NCBI RefSeq assembly: GCF_033880585.1
Contig: NZ_CP137624.1
Location: forward strand, 620,001 to 684,000
DNA: 64,000 bases
Reading direction: 5' to 3'
Source of the DNA: Lysinibacillus louembei
GTDB taxonomy: Bacteria; Bacillota; Bacilli; Bacillales_A; Planococcaceae
The notes beneath the pieces were generated by a model. The model saw nothing but the letters and a program-made list of their open reading frames with translations. It was not told where the DNA came from and ran no database searches. Below, piece after piece: positions 36,684 to 44,861 of this stretch (positions are counted from its first letter, which is position 1; each line of letters starts with the position of its first letter). The position numbers were made by a program, and so were the translations under genes.

Positions 36684-38957
36684 TTAATATGCTACTTGTA
36701 CTGCGACTGTTACTTTGAACAAATCGCCATCTACTTCAATTTTCATTCGCGCTCCATGTAAGTCCACGATAGATTGCGCAATCGCTAAGCCTAAGCCAGA
36801 GCCTTCTGTATGACGTGATGTATCTGCACGTTTAAAGCGCTCCGTTAGCTCATCAACATTTTCTACAAGCTCATATTTCGCTACATTTTTCACAATAAGC
36901 TCTGCCTCTGCGCCCTGTTGCTTTAATGTAATGTAAACACGTGTACCTTGTAACGAATATTTTTGTGCATTAACGATTAAATTATCGATTACACGCCACC
37001 ATTTTTGCCCATCCACATAGGCGAAAATTGGCTGGCTTTCAATATTAACACGCATATCTAAGTTAGCTGTCACAAATGCCTCTTCATGCTCACCAATCGC
37101 TTGCTGTAAGAGCTGTGCTAAATCGACACGCTGCTTCAATAGCTCCACATTGCCACTAGCCATTTTCGACACATCGAATAAATCTTCAATTAGCGTTTTC
37201 AAACGTGCTGATTTTTTATCAAGTATATCTATATATTTACTGCGTTCTTCCTCTGATAAATCTGTTTTTTTTAATAAATCTGTATACGTAATAATCGACG
37301 TTAACGGTGTACGCAAATCATGGCTAACATTTGTAATTAACTCTGTTTTCAAGCGCTCACTCTTCGCCTGCTCCGTCATCGATGTACGAACACCATCTCT
37401 TAATTTATTTAAGTTTTCTGCATGTACTGCAATCGGCGATTTGCCCTTCACTTCAATATCGCTCGTTAAACGCCCTTCTGCCATATCCTCCGTTTGCTTC
37501 ATCACACGATTTAGGTAGCCCATTCGATGAAGGAATATATATAATGCTGGCACAAGTATAAATAAGAACAACGGTATATAAATAAGGAACAGCTTACCAT
37601 CAATCATAGCGCCTACAAACCCTATCCCTGCAAGGAAAAATATGATAAGTATTGCGACTGTTTGGACACCGATGGAACGATTTAAAAAGGCTTCTTGACC
37701 TACTTGCCAAAGCTTTAACGAAAACGATTTTTGCCAGCGCTCGATATTACGAATATCCTCCATTAGCCATACTGCGCAAATAGCTACTATTGTAAATAGG
37801 CTAGTGCTCAATACAAAGAAGATAATAGAATCCCATAAAAATCCTGTATTATGTTGAATGTAATAAGCAACGCTATAAAGTGAATGTACTAGCCCATCAA
37901 TAGCGCCAATAAGTAGTATGGTGCCACATAAAGCTAAAGCAAGTGCTATATCCATCGGTAGCTTATCAAACAATCGCTTAATTTTTGGGAACAAAACGCT
38001 GATTCCCGTTTTTTTAGTACGTATTATATAGAGCAATATGGCGAATGTAACTAAACCGATTGCCCAAATAAGGTAGGAGAGCATTTTAAATGTTTGAAAG
38101 CCTTCATAGTTTCTTTTTAACTCTGTATTTTTTAATGCTGCTTTAGGTAAAGAAATTGTTCCCGTAAATTTTGGCTGTTCAAGTGTCAGTGGCACAGAGT
38201 GGTTTAATAAGGCATAACTTTCTTCCACTGCCCCATCCAAATAAATTTCTGTATCAATCGATGTTGCAACGTTATCAGACCACATAGCCCAATCTGTCAT
38301 GGCCTCAGCATAGACAAAGCTTCCATTAGCATCAGGTGTAAAATATTCCCCACCATCTCCTGTAAATTGCTGTTTAAAAATACTCGGTGCATTCGTGCTG
38401 CTATTCAAAAAGCTTTGTCCTGTCTCAACATTCACTAAATCATAGCTGAACATGCTATAGCTAGTCGATTTAAGGAAATCTCGGCGATAACGCCCTCTTT
38501 CTTCAGCATATTTATCAATCAGCTGTTCTTTTAATGTGCGAATTTTCGCTTCTACATGTGCATCATCTGCAAAGTTTTTCTTAATTTCCTCAATCTTACG
38601 GTCACGCTCTTGCTTTAATACTTCCTTTACTTCAGCAGAAACGCCTTCCTCCTGTATGCGGTAATCATATTGTGATGCAACATTCCCTACTTGTTCCTCT
38701 AACGAGCCATAATAATTGCGATAATACTGAATTTCATCTTTATTAACGGTTATTTGCTCCTTTACCTTCTCTGCATCAAATGTGTTTAAAACATGTTGAT
38801 ATAATCCCTCATAATAATTGCGTAGCTCTGATTGAAATTCATCTGAGGTTACGAAGGATTTACCTATAATTTTATCCGCGTCTTTTACAAAAGACGTTAG
38901 CGCAAATACCGTCCAAAAAATTAGAAAAAGTGTAAGGACGCCTCTCCCTTTCTTCAT
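36684..38957 (-). CDS. Sensor histidine kinase with large extracellular part
   Basis: A 757-residue kinase: one N-terminal membrane segment (about 8-25), a coiled-coil-rich extracellular region (about 30-285), about five further membrane segments (about 290-490), a HAMP-like linker, then the kinase core. The H-box is N-V-S-H-D-L-R-T-P near residue 535, the N-box D-N-L-I-V-N-A-Q-K-Y-S and the G-box G-S-G-L-G-L. The response regulator lies upstream. The signal is unknown; the large sensor suggests an envelope stimulus. AGGAGG lies eight bases before the ATG. Confidence 0.9.
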   Translation of the reverse strand: MKKGRGVLTLFLIFWTVFALTSFVKDADKIIGKSFVTSDEFQSELRNYYEGLYQHVLNTFDAEKVKEQITVNKDEIQYYRNYYGSLEEQVGNVASQYDYRIQEEGVSAEVKEVLKQERDRKIEEIKKNFADDAHVEAKIRTLKEQLIDKYAEERGRYRRDFLKSTSYSMFSYDLVNVETGQSFLNSSTNAPSIFKQQFTGDGGEYFTPDANGSFVYAEAMTDWAMWSDNVATSIDTEIYLDGAVEESYALLNHSVPLTLEQPKFTGTISLPKAALKNTELKRNYEGFQTFKMLSYLIWAIGLVTFAILLYIIRTKKTGISVLFPKIKRLFDKLPMDIALALALCGTILLIGAIDGLVHSLYSVAYYIQHNTGFLWDSIIFFVLSTSLFTIVAICAVWLMEDIRNIERWQKSFSLKLWQVGQEAFLNRSIGVQTVAILIIFFLAGIGFVGAMIDGKLFLIYIPLFLFILVPALYIFLHRMGYLNRVMKQTEDMAEGRLTSDIEVKGKSPIAVHAENLNKLRDGVRTSMTEQAKSERLKTELITNVSHDLRTPLTSIITYTDLLKKTDLSEEERSKYIDILDKKSARLKTLIEDLFDVSKMASGNVELLKQRVDLAQLLQQAIGEHEEAFVTANLDMRVNIESQPIFAYVDGQKWWRVIDNLIVNAQKYSLQGTRVYITLKQQGAEAELIVKNVAKYELVENVDELTERFKRADTSRHTEGSGLGLAIAQSIVDLHGARMKIEVDGDLFKVTVAVQVAY

Positions 38958-38969
38958 TCCTTTATCCTC

Positions 38970-39122
38970 CTAAAAAAGCTTTCGTAATAACTGTAATGTA
39001 TTGATTAAATCCGCTTTTGCCGCCCACAAAAATATCCCGATATAAATAAGACCGATCACACTAGCTACCGCACTAATAACTGTACAAATTAGCGCAACAT
39101 TATTTCTCCATTTTGTAGCCAA
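38970..39122 (-). CDS. Small single-span membrane ORF between regulator and kinase
   Basis: The 142-base gap between the response regulator and kinase genes encodes, from a TTG at 39122, a 50-residue peptide with one strong membrane segment (I-C-T-V-I-S-A-V-A-S-V-I-G-L-I-Y-I-G-I-F) and a basic C-terminus. It overlaps the regulator gene by 23 bases, and its stop codon touches the kinase ribosome site. Such small membrane proteins can tune sensor kinases. The start codon and ribosome site are weak, so the exact start is uncertain. Confidence 0.5.
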   Translation of the reverse strand: MATKWRNNVALICTVISAVASVIGLIYIGIFLWAAKADLINTLQLLRKLF

Positions 39123-39786
39123 GTCCCCAAACAACCTTTAAATAACGTGGATTTTTTGGATCTGTCTCAATTTTTTCGCGGATTTTTCGGATGTGGACTG
39201 CAACAATATTTTCAGCATTATAGGCCTCTTCCTTCCAAACCATTTCATAAATTTCTTGAATGGAAAAAACACGCCCTGCATTTTTTAATAATAATTCAGT
39301 AATTTTATATTCAATTGGCGTTAGCTTTACAGGCTCTCCGTCCTTCAAAATTTGACGCCCCGCGGCATCTAGCTCCAAGCCCTCTACCTGTACTGCACTA
39401 TTTTGAAATGTCCCTAGCTCAACATAGCGACGAAGCTGTGATTTCACACGTGCCATCAGCTCTAACGGGTGGAACGGCTTCGTAATGTAGTCATCTGCTC
39501 CAACTGATAAGCCGTGAATTTTATCCGAATCCTCTGCCTTTGCACTCAGCATAATAATAGGGATATTGCGCTCTGCTCGAATTTTAAAAGTCGCTGTAAT
39601 ACCATCCATATTAGGCATCATAATGTCTAAAACGATTAAATGCACCTCATGCTGTGACAGCATATTTAAAGCCTCTACACCATCTCCAGCTTTCAATACA
39701 TGATAGCCATCATTTTTTAAATAAATCTCGATACCATCGCGAATATCCTGGTCATCATCCACGACTAATACCGTCAATTTTGTCAT
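39100..39786 (-). CDS. OmpR-family response regulator
   Basis: A 228-residue regulator: receiver domain residues 1-120 with D-D-D at 10-12, phospho-acceptor aspartate 54 (V-L-D-I-M-M-P) and the switch lysine in Y-I-T-K-P-F; then a winged-helix DNA-binding domain (V-F-S-I-Q-E-I-Y-E-M-V-W; V-H-I-R-K-I-R-E-K-I). The longer frame upstream has no ribosome site; the ATG at 39786 follows GAGGTGA. It is first gene of the regulator-small ORF-kinase unit. Confidence 0.9.
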   Translation of the reverse strand: MTKLTVLVVDDDQDIRDGIEIYLKNDGYHVLKAGDGVEALNMLSQHEVHLIVLDIMMPNMDGITATFKIRAERNIPIIMLSAKAEDSDKIHGLSVGADDYITKPFHPLELMARVKSQLRRYVELGTFQNSAVQVEGLELDAAGRQILKDGEPVKLTPIEYKITELLLKNAGRVFSIQEIYEMVWKEEAYNAENIVAVHIRKIREKIETDPKNPRYLKVVWGLGYKMEK

Positions 39787-39897
39787 ATCGTTCACCTCAC
39801 TATAAGTTCTTATAATGTTATAATAAAGGATAAAAATGAAGTATTGCTTATTGTAAATCTTAAGAAATTCTGAAGAAGTGGAAAGGAAATGTCGTTT

Positions 39898-40128
39898 ATG
39901 TATAAAACTGTAGCCCAAACAGCGATAGATTTAAATATGCCAGAAGAACAAATTTTACATTATATTCATAACGGCCGCATCAAAGCAGTACACGATGGGG
40001 AACAATTTTTAATTAACAGCGGTCAATTCGATACATATCATGAGCAAATTGAACGTATTAAAGAGGAAATTGAAATTTGGCGTCATACACCCATTCCTGA
40101 AGATATTGATGTAAAGGATGAAGATTAA
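39898..40128 (+). CDS. Excisionase-type small DNA-binding protein
   Basis: A 76-residue protein starting M-Y-K-T-V-A-Q-T-A with a MerR/excisionase-like helix-turn-helix (residues 1-45: V-A-Q-T-A-I-D-L-N-M-P-E-E-Q-I-L-H-Y-I-H-N-G-R-I-K-A) and an acidic helical tail. It probably binds DNA; the target is unknown, and no phage or integrase is near. The ATG at 39898 is nine bases after AAAGGAA, better than the ATG at 39889. It is divergent from the two-component operon and ends in a palindromic terminator. Confidence 0.75.
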   Translation: MYKTVAQTAIDLNMPEEQILHYIHNGRIKAVHDGEQFLINSGQFDTYHEQIERIKEEIEIWRHTPIPEDIDVKDED

Positions 40129-40177
40129 AAGTGCCAGGCACAGAAACAATTCAGAATTGTTTCTGTGCCTGGCACTT
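40129..40177. terminator. Perfect 49-bp palindrome, bidirectional terminator
   Basis: Two 24-base arms, reading AAGTGCCAGGCACAGAAACA at the outside, pair perfectly around a single central base. It fills the gap between the stop codons of two convergent genes. The GTGCCAGGCAC core is known to me as a dispersed element in Bacillales genomes, so this may be a mobile hairpin that took on terminator duty. Confidence 0.85.
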
Positions 40178-40179
40178 AT

Positions 40180-41166
40180 TTAGATGGATACAGCCTGCCC
40201 TACGCCCTTCAACATAATTGCTGCGTAATCTTCTACCATCACACTTGCAGTTGGGTACATACCTGCACCTGGTCCTACAAGTGTAATTGTTCCAATGTAG
40301 TCTGTATCAACGGTAACAGCATTATTTACATCATCGATTGAATATAATGGATGCACATTGTCTACTAATAGCGGTGTCACTTTGCCAACTAGCGTTCCGT
40401 CTGCTAAACGCTCAATTTCAGCAACATGGCGATAACGCAAATTTTGTAAATTTGCTGCTTCCATATCCGTTTGAGAAATTGTATCAACACCGATTACTTC
40501 TATTTCTGCCCAATTTGGCTGTTCACCAAATGCTAAGCTTGATAAAATCATTAGTTTTTTGAAGGCGTCTTGCCCTGAGACATCATTGTAGGGATCTGCT
40601 TCTGCATAGCCTAGGCGCTGTGCTTCACTTAAAGCTTCCTCAAAGGGAACATTTTCAATGCGCATTTTTGTTAAAATAAAATTTGTCGTTCCATTTAAAA
40701 TCCCTTGAATGCGCTGTGCATTATTTACCAACAGTATATTTTTCAACGTTTTAATAACAGGTACGCCACCTGCTACAGACGCTTCATATCCTACACCTAC
40801 ACCGTGCTCTTTTGCAAGCTGCTCAAGCTCCTGCCCGCGCTTTGCAAACATCACCTTATTCGCTGTAATCACATGACATTTATGCTCAACTGCGCGCTTT
40901 AAATAAGAAAATGCTGGCTCCTCGTTGACAATTGCTTCAAATACAACGTGTAAGCCTGGCTCTGCCAATACATCTTCAATACTTTCCGTCATTAAATGCA
41001 GTGTATTTTGTACACGCTCTTTACTTGCATCTGTTACTAATATTTTTGCTACCTCGAGCTCCACACCTAGCTTCTCTAGGAGCTCCTGCTTCCTCTCCTT
41101 TAATATATGATAAATTCCTTGCCCCACGGTTCCAAAACCGAGGATGGCTGCCTTTATTGTTGCCAT
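40180..41166 (-). CDS. hom: Homoserine dehydrogenase without ACT domain
   Basis: A 328-residue protein with a Rossmann motif G-F-G-T-V-G-Q-G near residue 10, N-K near residue 103 (T-A-N-K-V), Y-E-A-S-V-A-G-G-V-P near residue 127 and N-G-T-T-N-F near residue 159: the homoserine dehydrogenase signature. It reduces aspartate semialdehyde to homoserine for methionine and threonine synthesis. The usual Bacillus enzyme is about 430 residues with a regulatory ACT domain; this one stops before that domain, so it should be insensitive to threonine. It may be a second copy. Confidence 0.9.
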   Translation of the reverse strand: MATIKAAILGFGTVGQGIYHILKERKQELLEKLGVELEVAKILVTDASKERVQNTLHLMTESIEDVLAEPGLHVVFEAIVNEEPAFSYLKRAVEHKCHVITANKVMFAKRGQELEQLAKEHGVGVGYEASVAGGVPVIKTLKNILLVNNAQRIQGILNGTTNFILTKMRIENVPFEEALSEAQRLGYAEADPYNDVSGQDAFKKLMILSSLAFGEQPNWAEIEVIGVDTISQTDMEAANLQNLRYRHVAEIERLADGTLVGKVTPLLVDNVHPLYSIDDVNNAVTVDTDYIGTITLVGPGAGMYPTASVMVEDYAAIMLKGVGQAVSI

Positions 41167-41201
41167 TATCTAATTCGCCTCCAAATTTCCTTTCACGACC
41201 A

Positions 41202-41218
41202 ATCATACTTTGTATGAT
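41202..41218. promoter_or_regulatory. Seventeen-base inverted repeat before hom
   Basis: ATCATAC-TTT-GTATGAT, seven-base perfect arms around three bases, lies 36-52 bases upstream of the hom start codon. It may be an operator or a small leader hairpin. The binding protein is unknown. Confidence 0.5.
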
Positions 41219-41436
41219 GTACAAAAATTACAATTTGTTTTATCTTAGTGCCATTTTATCTAAATTTCCTTAGGATAATCACTTCAAAATTTGCACTAAA
41301 GACTTTATTTTGATGCATCGTTCTAGTTATTATATAGTGATTCTAGCGCAATCCTTAGGATATTACAAGGAAATTCTACCTTAAATGGACATTTGTTTTC
41401 TCAGAGAGGTCACTTTATGTGCGTTGCGAAATTTAA
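41219..41436. other. Leader and promoter region of hom
   Basis: Apart from the inverted repeat, this region contains two copies of CCTTAGGAT (41269 and 41354 by eye) and loosely complementary CTTTAGTGC/GCACTAAG blocks that could form a leader RNA stem. The T-box motif AGGGTGG is absent, so it is not a T-box. No gene is seen. Confidence 0.4.
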
Positions 41437-41471
41437 AAGGGCTGCTAGGAAGTTGATTCCCGACAGCCCTT
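41437..41471 (-). terminator. Terminator of the SocA-like gene
   Basis: AAGGGCTG and CAGCCCTT arms with an interrupted inner GGGAA/TTCC pairing; on the minus strand TTTT follows. Confidence 0.7.
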
Positions 41472-41528
41472 GACATTTATGAATAAAAGAAATGGGGGAA
41501 TTTCTTCTATTATATAGTAAGAAATATT

Positions 41529-41915
41529 TCAGCTGACTTGTGTCAATTGTCTACTTCGGTAATTTTGTAAAATTGATTGCATAATTTTTTCCTCTAAAGC
41601 TGTAAACGCAGGCACTGCATATGTGCGTTGGATAAGCTGGAATTCACCATAGCGCAAAAACCATTCTTTTGCTGGTATATCAATATGGTGACTGCCACAG
41701 TCTGTATACGCATCGTAAACTTCCTTAATAATATAGCCATTTGATAAATCGCATGTTGTTTCTAAGAACGCACTGTGTCCAAATACTTTCATCCACATCT
41801 TTTCAACATTTGCCAATAATAATTGAATCGCCTGTGCATTAACAAATGTATACGTTTCATTTAATTCATATACGATATAAGATGCGATATTTTGTGCACT
41901 ATATGTACGTCCCAT
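41529..41915 (-). CDS. SocA/Panacea-like (DUF4065) protein
   Basis: A 128-residue protein starting M-G-R-T-Y-S-A-Q-N-I-A-S-Y-I-V, close to the start of the Panacea (DUF4065, SocA) domain, and with G-Y-I-I-K-E-V-Y-D-A-Y-T-D-C-G where the family has G-P-V-x-x-E-V-Y-x-x-Y-x-x-Y-G. Members act as proteolytic adaptors or antitoxins in toxin-antitoxin systems. No toxin-sized gene adjoins it here: the gene is alone, with a terminator. The ATG at 41915 follows AAAGGAG. Confidence 0.6.
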   Translation of the reverse strand: MGRTYSAQNIASYIVYELNETYTFVNAQAIQLLLANVEKMWMKVFGHSAFLETTCDLSNGYIIKEVYDAYTDCGSHHIDIPAKEWFLRYGEFQLIQRTYAVPAFTALEEKIMQSILQNYRSRQLTQVS

Positions 41916-42077
41916 GTCCAACACTCCTTTTATTTATCATTTCAATTCCCTGCAAGTTGGTTGGTTTAATTGTAATTCATAAAATAGAAGAAGTCAATAA
42001 TTCTTATAAAAATACTAGGTATTATTTTTATAGGCAGCTGTGACTGCGAAATGATGCAGCCTACAGAGCCTTTGTCT

Positions 42078-43364
42078 TTACTTATTTAGTGAAAGCTGTT
42101 GAAATGCTTGTTCTAAATCTGCAATGATATCCTCTACTGCCTCCAAGCCTATCGATAAGCGAATGAGCTCCTCTGATACACCAGCGATTTTCAATTCCTC
42201 CGCAGATAGTTGCTGATGCGTTGTAGATGCAGGGTGAATGATAAGGGAGCGCGCATCTCCTACATTCGCTACATGTGAGAATAATTGAACATTATCAATT
42301 ACTTCTCGCCCAGCATCTCTGCCACCTTTAATACCAAAAGTTACAATAGAACCAAAGCCGTTTTTCAAATACTTTGTCGCCAATGAATGCGAGTCAGCAT
42401 CTTCAAAGCCATTGTAATTTACGTATTCCACGAATGGGTGATCACGTAAATACTCAGCTACTTTTTTAGCATTTTCATTATGTCTTACTACACGCAAATG
42501 AAGCGTTTCTAACCCTTGTAAGAAATTAAATGCCGCATCCGCACTCAATGTCGGACCGAAATCACGCAATAATTGTACACGTAGCTTTGTGGCAAATGCA
42601 GCCGCTGCTGTATCAATTCCATAGCATATGCCGTGATATGTTAAATCTGGCTCTGTAAAGCCTGGGAACTTACCTTGTGTCCAATCAAATTTCCCTGCAT
42701 CAACAACAATGCCACCGATTGTTGTACCATGCCCACCAATCCATTTTGTTGCCGAATGAATGACAACATCCGCTCCAAATTCAATTGGGTTAGAGCCGTA
42801 TGGAGAAGGGAATGTATTATCAATAATTAATGGAATTTCATGCTCATGTGCGATTTTAGCAATCGCTTCAATATCTAGTACATTTAAGCTTGGATTACCA
42901 ATTGTTTCTGCAAAGATTGCTTTTGTATTTTCTTGAATTGCTGCTCGGAAGTTTTCCGGGTCACTTTCGTCGACAAATGTTGTTGTAATACCATAGCGTG
43001 GCAATGTTGTCGCAAATAAATTATAAGTACCACCATATAAAGAGCCTGCCGATACGATATGGTCTCCTGCACCAGCAATATTTAAAATGGAAAATGAGAT
43101 AGCTGCCATTCCTGAAGAAAGTGCTACTGCTGCTGTGCCCTTTTCTAACAAGGCGACACGTTCTTCAAATGCTCCTACAGTTGGGTTCATAATGCGAGAA
43201 TAAATATTCCCGGCTTCTTCTAATGCAAATAGTCGCTGCGCATGAGCAGTGTCATTAAATGCATATGCAGTTGTACGATAAATAGGTACTGCAATTGCTC
43301 CTGTTACTGGATCAGGCTTTTGCCCACCGTGTAGTAGCAATGTTTCTGGCCGTAATGCTGACAT
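42078..43364 (-). CDS. metY: O-acetylhomoserine sulfhydrylase
   Basis: A 428-residue PLP enzyme of the Cys/Met metabolism family. T-L-L-L-H-G-G-Q near residue 7, Y-S-R-I-M-N-P-T near residue 57 and S-A-T-K-W-I-G-G-H-G near residue 206 (lysine binding PLP) mark the MetY branch. It makes homocysteine from O-acetylhomoserine and sulfide. The start at 43364 follows GGAGG; the longer frame reads back into the riboswitch. Expression is controlled by the SAM riboswitch and attenuator just upstream. Confidence 0.9.
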   Translation of the reverse strand: MSALRPETLLLHGGQKPDPVTGAIAVPIYRTTAYAFNDTAHAQRLFALEEAGNIYSRIMNPTVGAFEERVALLEKGTAAVALSSGMAAISFSILNIAGAGDHIVSAGSLYGGTYNLFATTLPRYGITTTFVDESDPENFRAAIQENTKAIFAETIGNPSLNVLDIEAIAKIAHEHEIPLIIDNTFPSPYGSNPIEFGADVVIHSATKWIGGHGTTIGGIVVDAGKFDWTQGKFPGFTEPDLTYHGICYGIDTAAAAFATKLRVQLLRDFGPTLSADAAFNFLQGLETLHLRVVRHNENAKKVAEYLRDHPFVEYVNYNGFEDADSHSLATKYLKNGFGSIVTFGIKGGRDAGREVIDNVQLFSHVANVGDARSLIIHPASTTHQQLSAEELKIAGVSEELIRLSIGLEAVEDIIADLEQAFQQLSLNK

Positions 43365-43424
43365 GATATTCCTCCTAAAATTTATTCGATGGCAGTGAAT
43401 TTTGAGGAGGGTAGAAAAACAAAA

Positions 43425-43448
43425 AACCCTCTTCCTAAGAAGAGGGTT
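43425..43448 (-). terminator. Riboswitch-controlled attenuator
   Basis: AACCCTCTTC pairs with GAAGAGGGTT around CTAA; a T run follows on the minus strand. It lies between the SAM aptamer and the metY start, where the SAM-bound state would stop transcription. Confidence 0.85.
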
Positions 43449-43466
43449 GCAAATGAGCAAGTTTTC

Positions 43467-43584
43467 CTCCCCTTATCTTTCAGATTCCAATTCGAATCTG
43501 TAGGAATTAGCACCTTTGTAAGCTTGTCGCCTACCGGTTGCTGGGCATCTTAGGGCCTAGTCCCTCCGCCACTCTTGATAAGAG
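43467..43584 (-). promoter_or_regulatory. SAM-I (S-box) riboswitch
   Basis: On the minus strand the region opens with CTCTTATCAAGAGTGGCGGA, continues with GGGACTAGGCCC, GATGCCCAGCAACC and AAGGTGCTAA, and closes P1 with GATAAG. These are the conserved blocks of the SAM-I aptamer in the right order. A 3' terminator follows and metY is the controlled gene. Confidence 0.95.
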
Positions 43585-43614
43585 TATTTGATTCATGTTC
43601 CATCGTTGAAATTG

Positions 43615-43644
43615 AGTATAAATCATTGTAAACCAAGAAGTCAA
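43615..43644 (-). promoter_or_regulatory. Promoter of the SAM riboswitch-metY transcript
   Basis: TTGACT (43644-43639) and TATACT (43620-43615) are 18 bases apart on the minus strand. The start would fall about 25 bases before the aptamer. Confidence 0.75.
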
Positions 43645-43762
43645 CTATTATTTTTAAAATTTTTTAAATTGCTAGAATCATCACCCCCAGCCAACATGAT
43701 TGGTTATTTAGCTTGAGTAGTATAAAATAGTGAGGAGAATACATCTATTTAGGAGGATGGAA

Positions 43763-44497
43763 ATGGATACGAGAGAGCTTTTACGCAGTCATTCATCTGT
43801 GCGTAAATATACAGGGGAACAAATTTCACGCGAAATAGTTATTGATTTAATCGAAACAGCGCAAATGGCAGCTAGCTCACATTTTGTGCAGGCCTATAGC
43901 GTCATTTGGATAACGGATGAGGATAAAAAGAAAAAGCTTGGTGAATTATCAAAAAATGAATTTCAATTTCAAACAGCAGGTGCTTCATTTTTATTTTGTG
44001 TTGATTTCAAACGTTTACAAGTAGCGGGGCAAAAGCATGGTACAAACATCGTCACGGATTCAGCGGAAAATTTACTTGTTGGTGTAGCGGACGTATCTTT
44101 ATTCGCCCAAAACTTCGTCATTGCTGCCGAGGCACATGGCTACGGTATTTGCTATATTGGAGGCGCACGTAATAATCCAGCTGAGATTAGCGAATTGTTC
44201 AGCTTACCTGAGGGTGTCTTTCCGCTATTCGCCATGACAATTGGCACACCAACAAAGCGCAACGAAACGAAACCGCGCTTGCCTGTTGCAGCTATTTTAC
44301 ATGAAAATAGCTATGATGTGATGAAATACGACGCTTTATTAGATGAATATGATGCAACGATGGAAAGCTATTATGCAAGCCGCTCAGCCAACCAAAAAAT
44401 GGCTACATGGACAAAGCAAATGGCCGATTATTTAATTGAACAGAAGCGTCCATTCATTAAAGACTATCTTGCACAGCAAGGCTTTACATGGAAATAG
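43763..44497 (+). CDS. NfsA/NfrA-type NADPH-dependent flavin oxidoreductase
   Basis: A 244-residue nitroreductase-family enzyme of the long NfsA type: H-S-S-V-R-K-Y near residue 11, A-A-S-S-H-F-V-Q-A-Y near residue 40, C-Y-I-G-G-A-R-N near residue 132 and K-P-R-L-P near residue 168. It reduces nitroaromatics, quinones or FMN with NADPH. The ATG at 43763 follows AGGAGG at six bases. It belongs to a different branch from the short nitroreductase at 6792. No terminator is obvious, but the dispersed repeat follows. Confidence 0.85.
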   Translation: MDTRELLRSHSSVRKYTGEQISREIVIDLIETAQMAASSHFVQAYSVIWITDEDKKKKLGELSKNEFQFQTAGASFLFCVDFKRLQVAGQKHGTNIVTDSAENLLVGVADVSLFAQNFVIAAEAHGYGICYIGGARNNPAEISELFSLPEGVFPLFAMTIGTPTKRNETKPRLPVAAILHENSYDVMKYDALLDEYDATMESYYASRSANQKMATWTKQMADYLIEQKRPFIKDYLAQQGFTWK

Positions 44498-44499
44498 TA

Positions 44500-44820
44500 G
44501 CAAGGTTATTTTGCACATCAGCAAGTATGCTTTCGCATAGTTGCGTCCAAGCTTTTTGTGACAGTCGCTGAATCATAGATTGCTTAAGGCATGTTGTAGA
44601 GCTAGGAATTTCCTACTGAATCATGATCAATTACGCCTTGGCGTAATTGCGTCGGGATTTTGCATTGTGCTTGCACAATGGGCTCCTTTCAAAATCCCTG
44701 ACATCCGCCGGAGGCTTTATTATGATTCAGTAGGCGTTTGAACACTTACTGAATCAAAGTAGTCTAAGCATTCATCGCACCACCTATAGAGGTGGGCATT
44801 TTCTACTGAATCATGATAAA
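44500..44820 (+). repeat. Dispersed hairpin-rich repeat, copy B
   Basis: From 44613 to 44820 this repeats copy A (13754-13895): hairpin AATTACGCC/GGCGTAATT, GGAGGCTTTATTATGATTCA, CTAAGCATTCATCGCACCACC and TGAATCATGATAAA. Copy B also has an inserted 56-base hairpin unit (GGGATTTTG..CAAAATCCC with inner CATTGTGC/GCACAATG). CTACTGAATCATGAT occurs at both ends and, inverted, inside. A further partial unit (CTGAATCATAGATT) lies near 44568. The repeat ends about 40 bases before the next gene, as copy A does before helD. Confidence 0.8.
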
Positions 44821-44861
44821 ATATACCTACAATACATGAAAGTATTATGAGGTGTTCGCCT

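Noticed and set aside
39889-40177. Prophage or integrative element suggested by the excisionase-like gene
   Set aside because: No integrase, att repeats or phage genes are nearby; small excisionase-type proteins also occur alone in chromosomes.
41219-41436. T-box leader before hom
   Set aside because: The conserved AGGGTGG T-box sequence and a terminator/antiterminator pair are absent.
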